A stretch of DNA of 64,000 nt from Roseburia sp. Lineage in GTDB: Bacteria; Bacillota; Clostridia; Lachnospirales; Lachnospiraceae. Made by a program: the position numbers and the translations under genes. This document shows, piece after piece, positions 1 through 8,275 of the stretch. A model generated the notes under the pieces. It was not told the DNA's origin. It ran no database searches and was given only the letters and a program-made list of their open reading frames with translations. Positions within the stretch are counted from its first letter, which is position 1, and the number at the start of each line of letters is the position of its first letter. The stretch covers positions 186,001 to 250,000 of the forward strand of contig JAPFDX010000012.1 of the NCBI GenBank assembly GCA_026168605.1, written 5' to 3'.

Positions 1-520
1 GGCGGAACTTCCCGTGCTCCGCGCTTTGCATCAGCTCAAAGAGCAGCGCCTCATACGTCGTAACGGTCACGCCCTCCGCGCGCGCCCGAAGCATCGCCAC
101 GTCCTTGTCGTTTAAGCTGCGCGCACTGATACAGTCCTCCACGAGCACCGGCTCATAACCCGCATCCAAAAGCTCCAGCGCAGACTGCATCACGCAGATA
201 TGCGCCTCGATGCCGCACAAAATGACCTGCTTTCTGCCTAGCGCTTTCAGATGATTTTGCACCGCTGCATCCCCGTAGATGGAAAAGCTCTTTTTGTCGA
301 AGGTCTCCGCCTCGCCCACAGCCTCTGTGATCTCCTGCACCGTAGCCCCGAGTCCCTTCGCATACTGCGTCGTGATAAAAACGGGAACCTCCAGTATCTG
401 CATCCCCTTTAACAGCCTGCCGGAATTGGCGAGAAGCCGCTCCCTCTCCGCGATCACCGGCATAAATTTCTCCTGATAGTCCACTGCCACACAGCAGGCG
501 TCTTCCAGTCTGATCCTCAT
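1..520 (-). CDS. Isochorismatase-family cysteine hydrolase (3' end outside window)
   Basis: The reading frame begins with ATG at 520 and runs off the window edge after about 173 codons. The Cys-hydrolase triad pattern is visible: Asp14 in VDYQEKF, a Lys near residue 76 in FDKKSFS, and Cys109 in GIEAHICV. This is the YcaC/nicotinamidase-like fold, which hydrolyses amide or vinyl-ether substrates; the exact substrate cannot be told. It lies 88 bases downstream of nrdR in the same direction, with a GGAAAGGAAG ribosome-binding site, so co-transcription is likely. An overlapping frame at 153-566 is a shadow. Family assignment is firm; specific function is unknown. Confidence 0.85.
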   Translation of the reverse strand, partial: MRIRLEDACCVAVDYQEKFMPVIAERERLLANSGRLLKGMQILEVPVFITTQYAKGLGATVQEITEAVGEAETFDKKSFSIYGDAAVQNHLKALGRKQVILCGIEAHICVMQSALELLDAGYEPVLVEDCISARSLNDKDVAMLRARAEGVTVTTYEALLFELMQSAEHGKFR

Positions 521-608
521 GTACAAACACTTCCTTTCCGCCGCTCCCTCTCCGGCTTTGCGGCATGACAAAGGGGAGGCGTTTCCGCTTCCCCGGTATT
601 ATTTTGTC

Positions 609-1061
609 CTATTTATCCAGCATCTTCTTAAGCTCGCTCATAAAGGTGTTCACGTCCTTAAACTCACGGTACACGGACGCAAAGCGGACATAGGCGACCG
701 CCTCCAGATCCTTGAGTTTGTCCATCACGATCTCACCGATCAGGGAACTCGGTATCTCCTTCTCCTCACGGTTAAAAATCTCCGTCTCCACCTCGTCGAT
801 GAGCTGGTTGATCTGGTTGATGGAGATCGGACGCTTGTGACACGCCCGGAGCACACCGCCCTCGATCTTGGAACGGTCGTACTGCTCTCTCGTGTTGTCC
901 TTCTTGATGACGATCAGCGGGATCGTCTCCACCTTCTCATAGGTCGTAAAACGCTTGCCACAGTCGTCGCACAGTCTGCGGCGGCGGATAGAATTATTAT
1001 CGTCTGCCGGTCTGGAATCAATGACCCTCGTATTATCACTGCTGCAAAATGGACACTTCAT
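609..1061 (-). CDS. nrdR: Transcriptional repressor NrdR
   Basis: NrdR is the nucleotide-sensing repressor of ribonucleotide reductase genes. The 150-aa protein has the family architecture: an N-terminal zinc ribbon with CPFC at residues 3-6 and CDDC at 31-34, then an ATP-cone domain from about residue 46 to 136. The start at 1061 is chosen over an upstream in-frame ATG because GGAGGTGGG sits just upstream and it gives the canonical MKCPFC N-terminus and usual length. It has its own sigmaA promoter, whose -10 overlaps a 16-bp inverted repeat. No ribonucleotide reductase gene lies in the window. Confidence 0.97.
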   Translation of the reverse strand: MKCPFCSSDNTRVIDSRPADDNNSIRRRRLCDDCGKRFTTYEKVETIPLIVIKKDNTREQYDRSKIEGGVLRACHKRPISINQINQLIDEVETEIFNREEKEIPSSLIGEIVMDKLKDLEAVAYVRFASVYREFKDVNTFMSELKKMLDK

Positions 1062-1088
1062 ATCCCACCTCCACATCGCTATCTTCCT

Positions 1089-1104
1089 ATATACCGTAGT
1101 ATAT
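1089..1104. promoter_or_regulatory. 16-bp inverted repeat over the nrdR -10
   Basis: ATATACCGTAGTATAT has perfect 6-bp arms around a 4-bp spacer and covers the -10 element of the nrdR promoter. Its size and AT-rich arms suit a repressor operator, possibly NrdR itself (autoregulation). The family box is usually found as a pair, and I see only one copy. Confidence 0.5.
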
Positions 1105-1126
1105 CTGCCAATCCCTGAATTGTCAA
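1098..1126 (-). promoter_or_regulatory. sigmaA-type promoter of nrdR
   Basis: On the minus strand, TTGACA (1126-1121), a 17-bp spacer and TATACT (1103-1098) lie 37 bases upstream of the nrdR ATG. The match to consensus is near-perfect, so nrdR is transcribed independently of the alpha-galactosidase gene upstream. Confidence 0.85.
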
Positions 1127-1156
1127 CAAAGTTTGCTCTTTGGAATAGAATACCTG

Positions 1157-3343
1157 TCACCGTCTCACAAAATGCAGCAGACGGCTGCCATAATCCCCGA
1201 AAATCAATTCCTGCAGATACCCCGCCTGCATCAGAAGTTCCCCGGCATACACCTCGTCTGTTCCCGCCAGAGCATACTGCGCCTGCGCATCCAGCCCCTC
1301 CAGCCTTAAGCGGGCGGATTTTCTACGGGTCTCAAACCGCACCTGCACGTAGGTGACCAGCGTCTCGCTCCGGTCGGGCGCAACCACCTGCCAACAGTCG
1401 TACATCTGATTCTCCCTGTAAGATGCGATCCGGTAATAGTTCCCCTCCCGCATCAGCGCATGGTACTGATGATACTGCCGGTTAAACGAAATGACTTTTT
1501 CTTTTTCCTCCGCGGTCATTTTCGTAATGTCAAGCTCATAGCCGAATGTGCCGGCGAGCGCCACATTCGCCCGCGTCTCCAACGGCGTCACCCTTCCCAC
1601 GCTGTGATTCGGGCAGACGCAGACGTGCGCCCCCATCGTGCTCAGCGGATAAAGCATTGCCGTTCCCTCCTGAATGGCAAGCCGCTCGATCGGATCCATG
1701 TCATCCGACGTCCAGATCTGCGGGCTATAATAGAGCATACCCGGGTCAAACCTGCCTCCGCCGCCGGAACAGTTCTCAAGCAGCAGATCCGGAAAATCGC
1801 GCAGCAGGCGCTCCTGCATCTGGTATACCCCAAGCATATACCGGTGCATAAATTCTCCCATGTGCTCCCTTCCCAGCGTCATGCTTCCGGCGTCGGCGAC
1901 CGGACGGTTCATATCCCATTTGACATATTCGATGTTGGCGCTGCGGATGACGCCCGCCACACGTTCATAAATATAGTCCACAACCTCCTGGCGGGTGAGA
2001 TCCAGCACGTACTGCTGTCTGCTCATGCCGATGTCCCTTCCCGGCATCTGCACTGCCCAGTCGGGATGCTCCCTATAAAGTTTCGAGTCCGGGGAGATCA
2101 TCTCCGGCTCAAACCAGATACCAAATTTCAGCTCCTCCGCATTGACCCGGTCCACGAGAGCCGCAAGCCCTCCCCGGATTTTTTCCTCGTTTACGCTCCA
2201 GTCGCCCAGCGCGCACTCGTCATTGTTGCGGTTTCCAAACCACCCGTCATCCATCACCAGCATCTCGATCCCGAGCGCTTTTGCCTCCTTCACGATGGCG
2301 ACCAGCTTGTCGCTGTCAAAATCAAAGTAGGTCGCCTCCCAGTTGTTGACCAGGATCGGTCTTTCCCTGTGCAGGTATCTGCTCCGGATCAGATGGTTTC
2401 GGTACAGATCATGGAAAATCCTTGTCATCTGCCCAAGTCCCTGCGCGGCGTACACCATGACAACCTCCGGCGTTTCAAACGCTGCGCCCGGCTCTAACAC
2501 CCATTCAAATCCATCCGGATGGATCCCCATGCTCATGCGGATACTCTCGTTATAGTCCATCTCCGTCTCCGCGATGAAATTCCCCGAATACACAAAATTC
2601 ATCGCATAGACGTCCCCATGCTTCTGGTCCGTGCCGTGCGTCGCCAGCGCCAGAAACGGCTGTGCCTGGTGGCTCGTTTCCCCGCGCAGCGAGGAGACCA
2701 CATACTTTCCCTCCGTCACCTTCCGGCTTGCAATGTGGCGCTCTCTCCCCCATGCCCCGTGCAGTGTGACCAGTTCAAATCCCTCCTGATCCATGTCCAG
2801 ACACGCGCTCAGGATCTTTTCCAGATACAGATTTTCTTTTCCCTCGTTTACCGCCACAACGCTTCTTATGATCGCGTCGCTGTCCTCAAAGACGCTGTAA
2901 CGCAGCAGCACCTTTAATCCCAGAACCTCATCCTTCAATGTGACGACCAGCGTCTGGGCTTTCTGCCCGCTCCCCTCCCCCGCAAAGGTTCCCGGAAGCC
3001 CGGATGGCGCAGGCTTCCCGTCTATGATCTCATAACCGTCATAGACCAGCTCACACACCCGGTATCCCTGTTCACTTCGGACGCGCAGACAGCTATCGCG
3101 GAAATCCCCTACTCCAAATGTTGCATATTCAAAGTAAAATCTGTCGATGCAGTCAATCTTGTTTTTCTGCTTCTCATGGGGATCATAGTTCCACCGCATC
3201 AAATATTTGGCATTCATACTTTCAATCTTTTTGCCGTAATACAGATGCCCCAGATATTTTTTATCTGCGACTCCCATCATATAAGCTGTATTTGGTGTCT
3301 GGATGTTAAAAATCATCCCGTTTTCTGATACATGGATCGCCAT
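1157..3343 (-). CDS. Alpha-galactosidase, glycoside hydrolase family 36
   Basis: Hydrolyses terminal alpha-1,6-galactosides such as melibiose, raffinose and stachyose. The 728-aa length matches bacterial GH36 enzymes of the AgaR/RafA type. There is an N-terminal beta-supersandwich, then a TIM barrel with NNWEATYFD near residue 345, the nucleophile Asp in VKWDMNRP near 476, and the acid/base Asp in the SDDMDPIERL segment near 546. No signal peptide is seen, so it should act on imported oligosaccharides in the cytoplasm. The start at 3343 follows GAAGGAGGATATGAT; the frame is open further upstream but without a ribosome-binding site. It is divergent from an AraC-type regulator, which suggests sugar-inducible expression. 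No transporter is adjacent. Confidence 0.96.
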   Translation of the reverse strand: MAIHVSENGMIFNIQTPNTAYMMGVADKKYLGHLYYGKKIESMNAKYLMRWNYDPHEKQKNKIDCIDRFYFEYATFGVGDFRDSCLRVRSEQGYRVCELVYDGYEIIDGKPAPSGLPGTFAGEGSGQKAQTLVVTLKDEVLGLKVLLRYSVFEDSDAIIRSVVAVNEGKENLYLEKILSACLDMDQEGFELVTLHGAWGRERHIASRKVTEGKYVVSSLRGETSHQAQPFLALATHGTDQKHGDVYAMNFVYSGNFIAETEMDYNESIRMSMGIHPDGFEWVLEPGAAFETPEVVMVYAAQGLGQMTRIFHDLYRNHLIRSRYLHRERPILVNNWEATYFDFDSDKLVAIVKEAKALGIEMLVMDDGWFGNRNNDECALGDWSVNEEKIRGGLAALVDRVNAEELKFGIWFEPEMISPDSKLYREHPDWAVQMPGRDIGMSRQQYVLDLTRQEVVDYIYERVAGVIRSANIEYVKWDMNRPVADAGSMTLGREHMGEFMHRYMLGVYQMQERLLRDFPDLLLENCSGGGGRFDPGMLYYSPQIWTSDDMDPIERLAIQEGTAMLYPLSTMGAHVCVCPNHSVGRVTPLETRANVALAGTFGYELDITKMTAEEKEKVISFNRQYHQYHALMREGNYYRIASYRENQMYDCWQVVAPDRSETLVTYVQVRFETRRKSARLRLEGLDAQAQYALAGTDEVYAGELLMQAGYLQELIFGDYGSRLLHFVRR

Positions 3344-3382
3344 ATCATATCCTCCTTCTCCTTGACTGGATTCGTTTGTACC

Positions 3383-3411
3383 ATTATACTTTAAGAAGAT
3401 GGCAGCGGCAT
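3383..3411 (-). promoter_or_regulatory. Probable activator-dependent promoter of the alpha-galactosidase gene
   Basis: On the minus strand a perfect TATAAT lies at 3388-3383. The hexamer 17 bp upstream (3411-3406, ATGCCG) is unlike TTGACA. A good -10 with a poor -35, flanked upstream by direct repeats, is the usual layout of a promoter needing an AraC-family activator. Confidence 0.6.
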
Positions 3412-3418
3412 CCGCGCT

Positions 3419-3447
3419 TGTTGCCAATGATTGTCTTTATGTTGCCA
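3419..3447. promoter_or_regulatory. Direct-repeat operator (TGTTGCCA x2, 21-bp period)
   Basis: TGTTGCCA occurs at 3419-3426 and again at 3440-3447, the same orientation and exactly 21 bp (two helical turns) apart, in the short divergent region between the AraC-type regulator and the alpha-galactosidase gene. The promoter-proximal copy ends about 8 bp from the weak -35. Tandem direct repeats two turns apart are typical binding sites for AraC proteins. Confidence 0.65.
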
Positions 3448-3486
3448 GTCAGCTTTCTGGCGCCAAAAATTTTCAGGAGGTTCCCA

Positions 3487-4311
3487 ATGTATCTGTCTGC
3501 CCCGCAACCCGATCATTCTCTGTCCATGCCGATGTATGTATTTTTCAGCGGCCACGAACAGACGGTCAAAAACCATATGTGCGGACCGGGCGTCTGGCCT
3601 CACTATCTGCTGCACTTCATTTTATCCGGCAGCGGAACCTTCACCAGCGGCGACCGCACCTGGGAGCTTTCTGCCGGAGACGCCTTTTTGATCATTCCTG
3701 GCATTGTCTCCAGCTATAAATCAGACAACAAAACGCCCTGGGAATACTGCTGGATCGGCTTCGACGGGCGGGATGTGAAGATCGCCTTAGACTCCTGCAG
3801 ACTCAGTGAAAAAAATCCCGTCATCCATTTCGGAGCAAAAGCTTCCGATGCGAAGGAGATCCTTTTCTCTGTCAACGACGCCCTGTCGGCAAACCCACAC
3901 AACAGCTATCTCCTGCTGTCCCTGCTGTACAGACTGTTCGCGCTGCTCCTGCCTGAAACTGTCCCGCACGCAAACGTCCCGGGGGATTTTTTGTCCCACG
4001 CGATCGAGTACATACAGCACAATTATAATTTCAATATCCGCATACAGGACATCGCCTGCCACACCGGCATCGACCGCACCTATCTGTATAAGCTTTTTTT
4101 GAGAGAACTGGGTGTTTCTCCCCAGCAGTATCTGATCGATTACCGGCTTGGCATGGCAAAGCAGATGCTCTCCGCCACCGCGCTTCAGATCACGGAGATT
4201 TCCAATTCCTGCGGTTTCTCAAATACGTCCTCGTTCTGCCACCATTTCCGCAGGAAGTTTTCCGTCACCCCGACGCAGTTTCGCCGGGAAACGGGCGGTT
4301 CGCCGGTGTAG
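3487..4311 (+). CDS. AraC-family transcriptional regulator (cupin + AraC HTH)
   Basis: A 274-aa protein with an N-terminal cupin-type sugar-sensing domain (residues about 20-150) and a C-terminal double helix-turn-helix AraC domain (about 175-270), including the typical AKQMLSATALQITEIS and GFSNTSSFCHHFRRKFSVTP stretches. The start at 3487 has AGGAGG seven bases upstream; an upstream in-frame ATG at 3376 would run into the alpha-galactosidase promoter and has no ribosome-binding site. Divergence from a GH36 gene parallels MsmR/RafR, so it is probably the local activator responding to an alpha-galactoside or its product. The inducer is inferred, not seen. Confidence 0.92.
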   Translation: MYLSAPQPDHSLSMPMYVFFSGHEQTVKNHMCGPGVWPHYLLHFILSGSGTFTSGDRTWELSAGDAFLIIPGIVSSYKSDNKTPWEYCWIGFDGRDVKIALDSCRLSEKNPVIHFGAKASDAKEILFSVNDALSANPHNSYLLLSLLYRLFALLLPETVPHANVPGDFLSHAIEYIQHNYNFNIRIQDIACHTGIDRTYLYKLFLRELGVSPQQYLIDYRLGMAKQMLSATALQITEISNSCGFSNTSSFCHHFRRKFSVTPTQFRRETGGSPV

Positions 4312-4321
4312 ATTTTATCGC

Positions 4322-4349
4322 TTGACTTTAAAAACACAACTATTATAAT
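4322..4349 (+). promoter_or_regulatory. sigmaA-type promoter of the GT-D-like gene
   Basis: TTGACT (4322-4327), 16 bp, TATAAT (4344-4349), 33 bases before the ATG at 4382. The downstream gene is therefore likely transcribed on its own. Confidence 0.75.
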
Positions 4350-4381
4350 GTTTTTATGTGATTTTTCATAAAGGAGAGACT

Positions 4382-5323
4382 ATGAAGCAGCGTTTTTTAT
4401 ATATTTATTATTATCTGAAACACATCCACCACAAGATACGCGAAAAGTTCATCGGCCGCTATAACATCCTCGGAAAATTTATGGGGATTCCCGCTCCCAG
4501 TGACGAAGAAGCCAACGCACTGATCCGGGATTCCATTAAAAGCGGCAAGCCTTTCGCCCTCTGCCGTCTCGGCAGCGCGGAGTTTTCCGAATTACAGCTC
4601 TATGACGAGCATATACTTTTCCACACCAACCGGCTTGGCAGAAGCAATATGTTCGAGACCTTCCACCACGATCCCGGGGAAGTGGGGCGCTGGTCCGATC
4701 TGGTCAAAAAGGACAATCAGGATATCGACATCATGGCATATTTTGACGATCATCCGGGCGAGGAATATATCGTCCACACCAGTTGCCCCAAAGACATGAA
4801 GCTGATCCGTCTCGGCCAGCTTGAACCACTGGCATACGAGGAGCCGTGGACGCTTGCGCTCGAGGGAAAAACCGTGCTTCTGGTCAATCCCTTTGTCGAT
4901 ACGATGCTGGAACAGTATCCCCACATAGATCTGATATTCCCCGACCGCAAGGTACTGCCGAGGAATATCACGTTTAAAACTTTTAAGGCAGTCTGGTTCA
5001 CCGGCAGGGACGACGATTTTGCAACCTGGTTTGACGCGTTAGACTATATGTACACAGAAATCATGAAGATTGATTTTGACATCGCCCTTTTAAGCTGCAG
5101 CGCTTTCGGCTACAATCTTGCGCCGATGATCAAGCGCGCAGGCAGACAGGCGATCCAGATGGGTGGCTCCATGCAGCTTCTCTTTGGCATATGGGGTTCC
5201 CGCTGGGATGACTACCCGCCATATCTTCCGCTGAAGAATGAGCACTGGGTTCGCCCGCCAAAGACAGAGGCGCCGAAGGATCAAAAAGGAAAAGATGAAC
5301 TGGATAACGGGTGTTACTGGTAA
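4382..5323 (+). CDS. Putative GT-D fold glycosyltransferase / hypothetical protein
   Basis: A 313-aa soluble protein that I do not firmly recognise. The motif FALCRLGSAEF near residue 60 resembles the RxGxGE signature of the GT-D (DUF1792) glycosyltransferase fold used in surface-glycan assembly, and a conserved-looking LLSCSAFGYNLAPMIK stretch sits near residue 240. There is no signal peptide; the N-terminus is rich in Tyr and basic residues. The start at 4382 has AAAGGAG at good spacing. It stands alone on the plus strand between the AraC regulator and an AT-rich helicase region, with its own promoter. The glycosyltransferase role is inference; a plain hypothetical call is the safe alternative. 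Confidence 0.65.
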   Translation: MKQRFLYIYYYLKHIHHKIREKFIGRYNILGKFMGIPAPSDEEANALIRDSIKSGKPFALCRLGSAEFSELQLYDEHILFHTNRLGRSNMFETFHHDPGEVGRWSDLVKKDNQDIDIMAYFDDHPGEEYIVHTSCPKDMKLIRLGQLEPLAYEEPWTLALEGKTVLLVNPFVDTMLEQYPHIDLIFPDRKVLPRNITFKTFKAVWFTGRDDDFATWFDALDYMYTEIMKIDFDIALLSCSAFGYNLAPMIKRAGRQAIQMGGSMQLLFGIWGSRWDDYPPYLPLKNEHWVRPPKTEAPKDQKGKDELDNGCYW

Positions 5324-5403
5324 GAAAAAAGAGCTGCTTTGAGTCCGTTTCAAATTTTGTTTGAATAGCAAAAAATCTCCAGTTGCAAATGATGAAGATG
5401 AAC

Positions 5404-5466
5404 TATCCCAAACCTTGTGTCTGCCTATCTTACATCAGTTTGAAGGCTTACACAAGCTTTGGGATA
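5404..5466. repeat. 17-bp imperfect inverted repeat (long hairpin)
   Basis: TATCCCAAACCTTGTGT at 5404-5420 is the reverse complement of 5450-5466 with a single mismatch. An inner GCCT/AGGC pair (5423-5426 with 5444-5447) would extend the stem. It lies between the convergent ends of the GT-D-like gene and the helicase gene. No good T-run follows on either side, so it is not an ordinary intrinsic terminator. The remaining non-coding bases of 5324-5545 are AT-rich and show nothing else I recognise. Confidence 0.8.
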
Positions 5467-5545
5467 CTCCCCTTTATTATAAAAGAATCTTATTTGCAGA
5501 GATTTTCTGAGAGTCTCACACTTTCACCAACTCCTTTTCATCCCA

Positions 5546-8275
5546 TTATTGAACTAGTTGATCCAGTGCTCCTACAATCTTTTCTCTCTCTCCGCTCCCG
5601 TTTGTCCGAAATCTTAACAACGGAATTTCATACAACTCCAGTATATGATTTTTTAACAAATCTCTTGAAGCCTGCACTGTGTCTTTTTTATGATATTCGT
5701 ATCCATCCACTTCAATCGCCAGCATAGGCTTTTTACTGATTCTGTTATATAGCAGGAAGTCTATGTGAGTAGCCGGATTCATTGCATACTGACACTCTGT
5801 TTCATTTAATAGTTCCAGATTTCTGATCAACATATTCATTGGAAAATGGCACACGACATCTATACTGGAAAACTTATCCATAGCAATGATTTCCTCTATC
5901 AGTGAATACATCAAGTTTTCGGAATCAAATTCTGATACTTTTTTGTGCCTCTGCAAATATGCCATTCTTTCTTTTGTATACTGCTTGTACAAATAATCAA
6001 AAATTGAATATATTTTGCTGTCAGTAACTTCAAAATTATTATATTGAATATAATCTATCAAATCTGTTATATTTCGCTCTCTTGTCTGCTCATTTCCTGT
6101 AACAACCAAAATCAATTTCTTTTTTGCTCTCGATACCGCTACATTGATCAAATATGGGTCATCTGCAAAATCTGAAATTTCATCATCCACTGTTGATATA
6201 ATAATCGTCTCTTTTTCTTTTCCCTGAAACTTATGTACTGTCTCCGTATCGATATCTTTAATCTCTTTTCTCAACGCCGCCACTTGGTTCTTATATGGCG
6301 CTATAATTCCCGTCTCATCCGGGTTTGAAACATACTTAGGTATAATTTCATTTATTATCACATCTATCTGACGCTGACTATAATGATTGCGCTCATGATT
6401 TCCTGGGACAGTTTTCATCACCGATAAAACATCTTTCTCATTTTTATCCGTTGTCATTATAATCAATTCACCGCGATAAAATTTCTGATTACAAAAATTT
6501 ATTATTTTAGGATGACACCTATAGTGTTCCCGCAACAATGTCTGCGTTACATTGGGAATCACATCCAAAACCGACTGCAAAAAACTTTTTTTAAATTCAT
6601 ACCCTTCATCAATATGAAACTTATCAAAAATCGTTTTTGCTGCAACTTTTACCTCCTCTGTAACCACATTAGGAAGTTGCTTTGTATCTCCTACAATTAC
6701 AACATTTCTTGCACATGACAGTGCTAATGCTCCTGTTGCAATGTCTACCTGTGATGCCTCATCCATAATAAGATAATCATACACCACGTTTCTATTCAAA
6801 CTACTTCTCGATGAAAATGTTGTACTTAATATAATAGGATATTCTTTCAAAACATCATACGGATTTTTCCATAGATCATCTTCACTAAATACTTTACGGT
6901 TTCCATTATTTCCATATTTTCTTGCTAACTTGTCTTTTAAAATTACCATTGACTGATTGCATAAATCCTCCCGTAAATTCTCATCTACACTATTTAAATA
7001 ATTTTCAACCTCTTCGATTTCCTTTGCCAGCTCTATCCGTTTTGTCTGATAATATGCATCCTGAAAAGCAGTAATTATTTTGGCAATATCCTGTTTATAA
7101 AAACTCCAATTCCAAATTCCGTATTTAAAAAATGTTTTTATTTTAAATATAAATCCTATTTTCTGCCTCTTCTCAGAAAGCAACTGACACTCCTGCCACA
7201 TTTCCATCCAACATTGTGACGAAAGGTTTTTCCTAAGCCAGATCCCCTCTGTATCAACATCTGTTTCCTCCACATAATCATTAAAATATTTCAATTCTGT
7301 AACCAGTTGGGAATATTCCTGCCTTAAATATGCAAGCCTCTCCTGCTTATCAAAAACATCCTTTAACTGCATTACTTTTTCTGAAATATCTTTCTGCAAG
7401 ACTGCCGCACATTCTTCTGTTTTCCATGATGAAAAATCGGGATAATTCGCTTTCTGTTGTTCAATAAATATTTTTTTATTTTTGGATTTGCCCAATGTTG
7501 CTACAACAAAGCCCAAATTATATTTTAAAGAAGACAATTTTTCATATACATTTTCCGTAGCTGAATTATTATTAGAAACGATCTGTACTGTTTTCCCCTG
7601 CATCAGTATATTGGCAATAATATTTAATATCGTTTGCGTCTTACCTGTCCCCGGAGGTCCCTGAATCACACTAATCTGATTTTCCATTGCTCTCTTAACC
7701 GCCTTGTACTGACTATTATTACATCCAAACGGAAAAATTGTCATAGAGCCGTTCCTATTTTTTTCCACCTGGTACTCTGATGGATTTAAATATTTTGCCA
7801 ATGCCACATCATTACCTACAAATGATATTTTTTCAAACTTTTGAGCTAATAATTTTTCACCAGTCTCCTCATTCTCAAGTTCGCTTAAATTTGCAATCTC
7901 TTTTATATATTCAAACACATCCTCCGTCTGACTTTGACCTAAACATGATTCAGTAATGTTTAAGTCTCTCTCCTGATAATCCCTCTCACTGCCGTCCCCA
8001 AAACAAATATGCCAATAAGAACGATTCCTATTTTTAAATACATAGATACCCGTTATATCAAAAAATTCTCTTCCTTCTCTGCTGATACGATACATATCAG
8101 GATTCAAAACTTTCGGTTTTTTTAACCATTCCACATTTGAATACGCATAAGAATAAATTTTTTCATTACCAAATTGTATATCCCATTTTTTTGTGTCTGT
8201 ATTATATTCACAACGCACTATTTCTTTTGTTTTTATTTGATCTTTTATGATAATCATATTATTTTTTGTATTCAT
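5546..8275 (-). CDS. SF1 DNA/RNA helicase with C-terminal DUF2726-like nuclease domain
   Basis: A 909-aa protein. Helicase motifs are complete: Walker A GPPGTGKT (206-213), Walker B DEASQ (505-509), motif III GDTKQLP (529-535), REHYRCHP (582-589), HKFQGKEKE (681-689) and VAVSRAKK (712-719). The C-terminal 80 residues read IDFLL (838-842), then IEVDGYEYH (854-862) and RDLLKNHIL, the pattern of DUF2726/PD-(D/E)XK-type nuclease domains. The N-terminal 180 residues are unassigned. The start at 8275 overlaps the end of the mocR-like gene by 17 bases and is served by AGGG nine bases upstream. The gene is strikingly AT-rich beside GC-rich neighbours, so it was probably acquired. Helicase-nuclease fusions of this sort are often anti-phage, but that role is inferred. 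Confidence 0.88.
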   Translation of the reverse strand: MNTKNNMIIIKDQIKTKEIVRCEYNTDTKKWDIQFGNEKIYSYAYSNVEWLKKPKVLNPDMYRISREGREFFDITGIYVFKNRNRSYWHICFGDGSERDYQERDLNITESCLGQSQTEDVFEYIKEIANLSELENEETGEKLLAQKFEKISFVGNDVALAKYLNPSEYQVEKNRNGSMTIFPFGCNNSQYKAVKRAMENQISVIQGPPGTGKTQTILNIIANILMQGKTVQIVSNNNSATENVYEKLSSLKYNLGFVVATLGKSKNKKIFIEQQKANYPDFSSWKTEECAAVLQKDISEKVMQLKDVFDKQERLAYLRQEYSQLVTELKYFNDYVEETDVDTEGIWLRKNLSSQCWMEMWQECQLLSEKRQKIGFIFKIKTFFKYGIWNWSFYKQDIAKIITAFQDAYYQTKRIELAKEIEEVENYLNSVDENLREDLCNQSMVILKDKLARKYGNNGNRKVFSEDDLWKNPYDVLKEYPIILSTTFSSRSSLNRNVVYDYLIMDEASQVDIATGALALSCARNVVIVGDTKQLPNVVTEEVKVAAKTIFDKFHIDEGYEFKKSFLQSVLDVIPNVTQTLLREHYRCHPKIINFCNQKFYRGELIIMTTDKNEKDVLSVMKTVPGNHERNHYSQRQIDVIINEIIPKYVSNPDETGIIAPYKNQVAALRKEIKDIDTETVHKFQGKEKETIIISTVDDEISDFADDPYLINVAVSRAKKKLILVVTGNEQTRERNITDLIDYIQYNNFEVTDSKIYSIFDYLYKQYTKERMAYLQRHKKVSEFDSENLMYSLIEEIIAMDKFSSIDVVCHFPMNMLIRNLELLNETECQYAMNPATHIDFLLYNRISKKPMLAIEVDGYEYHKKDTVQASRDLLKNHILELYEIPLLRFRTNGSGEREKIVGALDQLVQ

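Noticed and set aside
153..566. Minus-strand ORF of 137 aa at the left edge
   Set aside because: Its translation is low-complexity Arg/Gly/Ser and it overlaps, in another frame, the isochorismatase-family gene starting at 520, which has the catalytic motifs.
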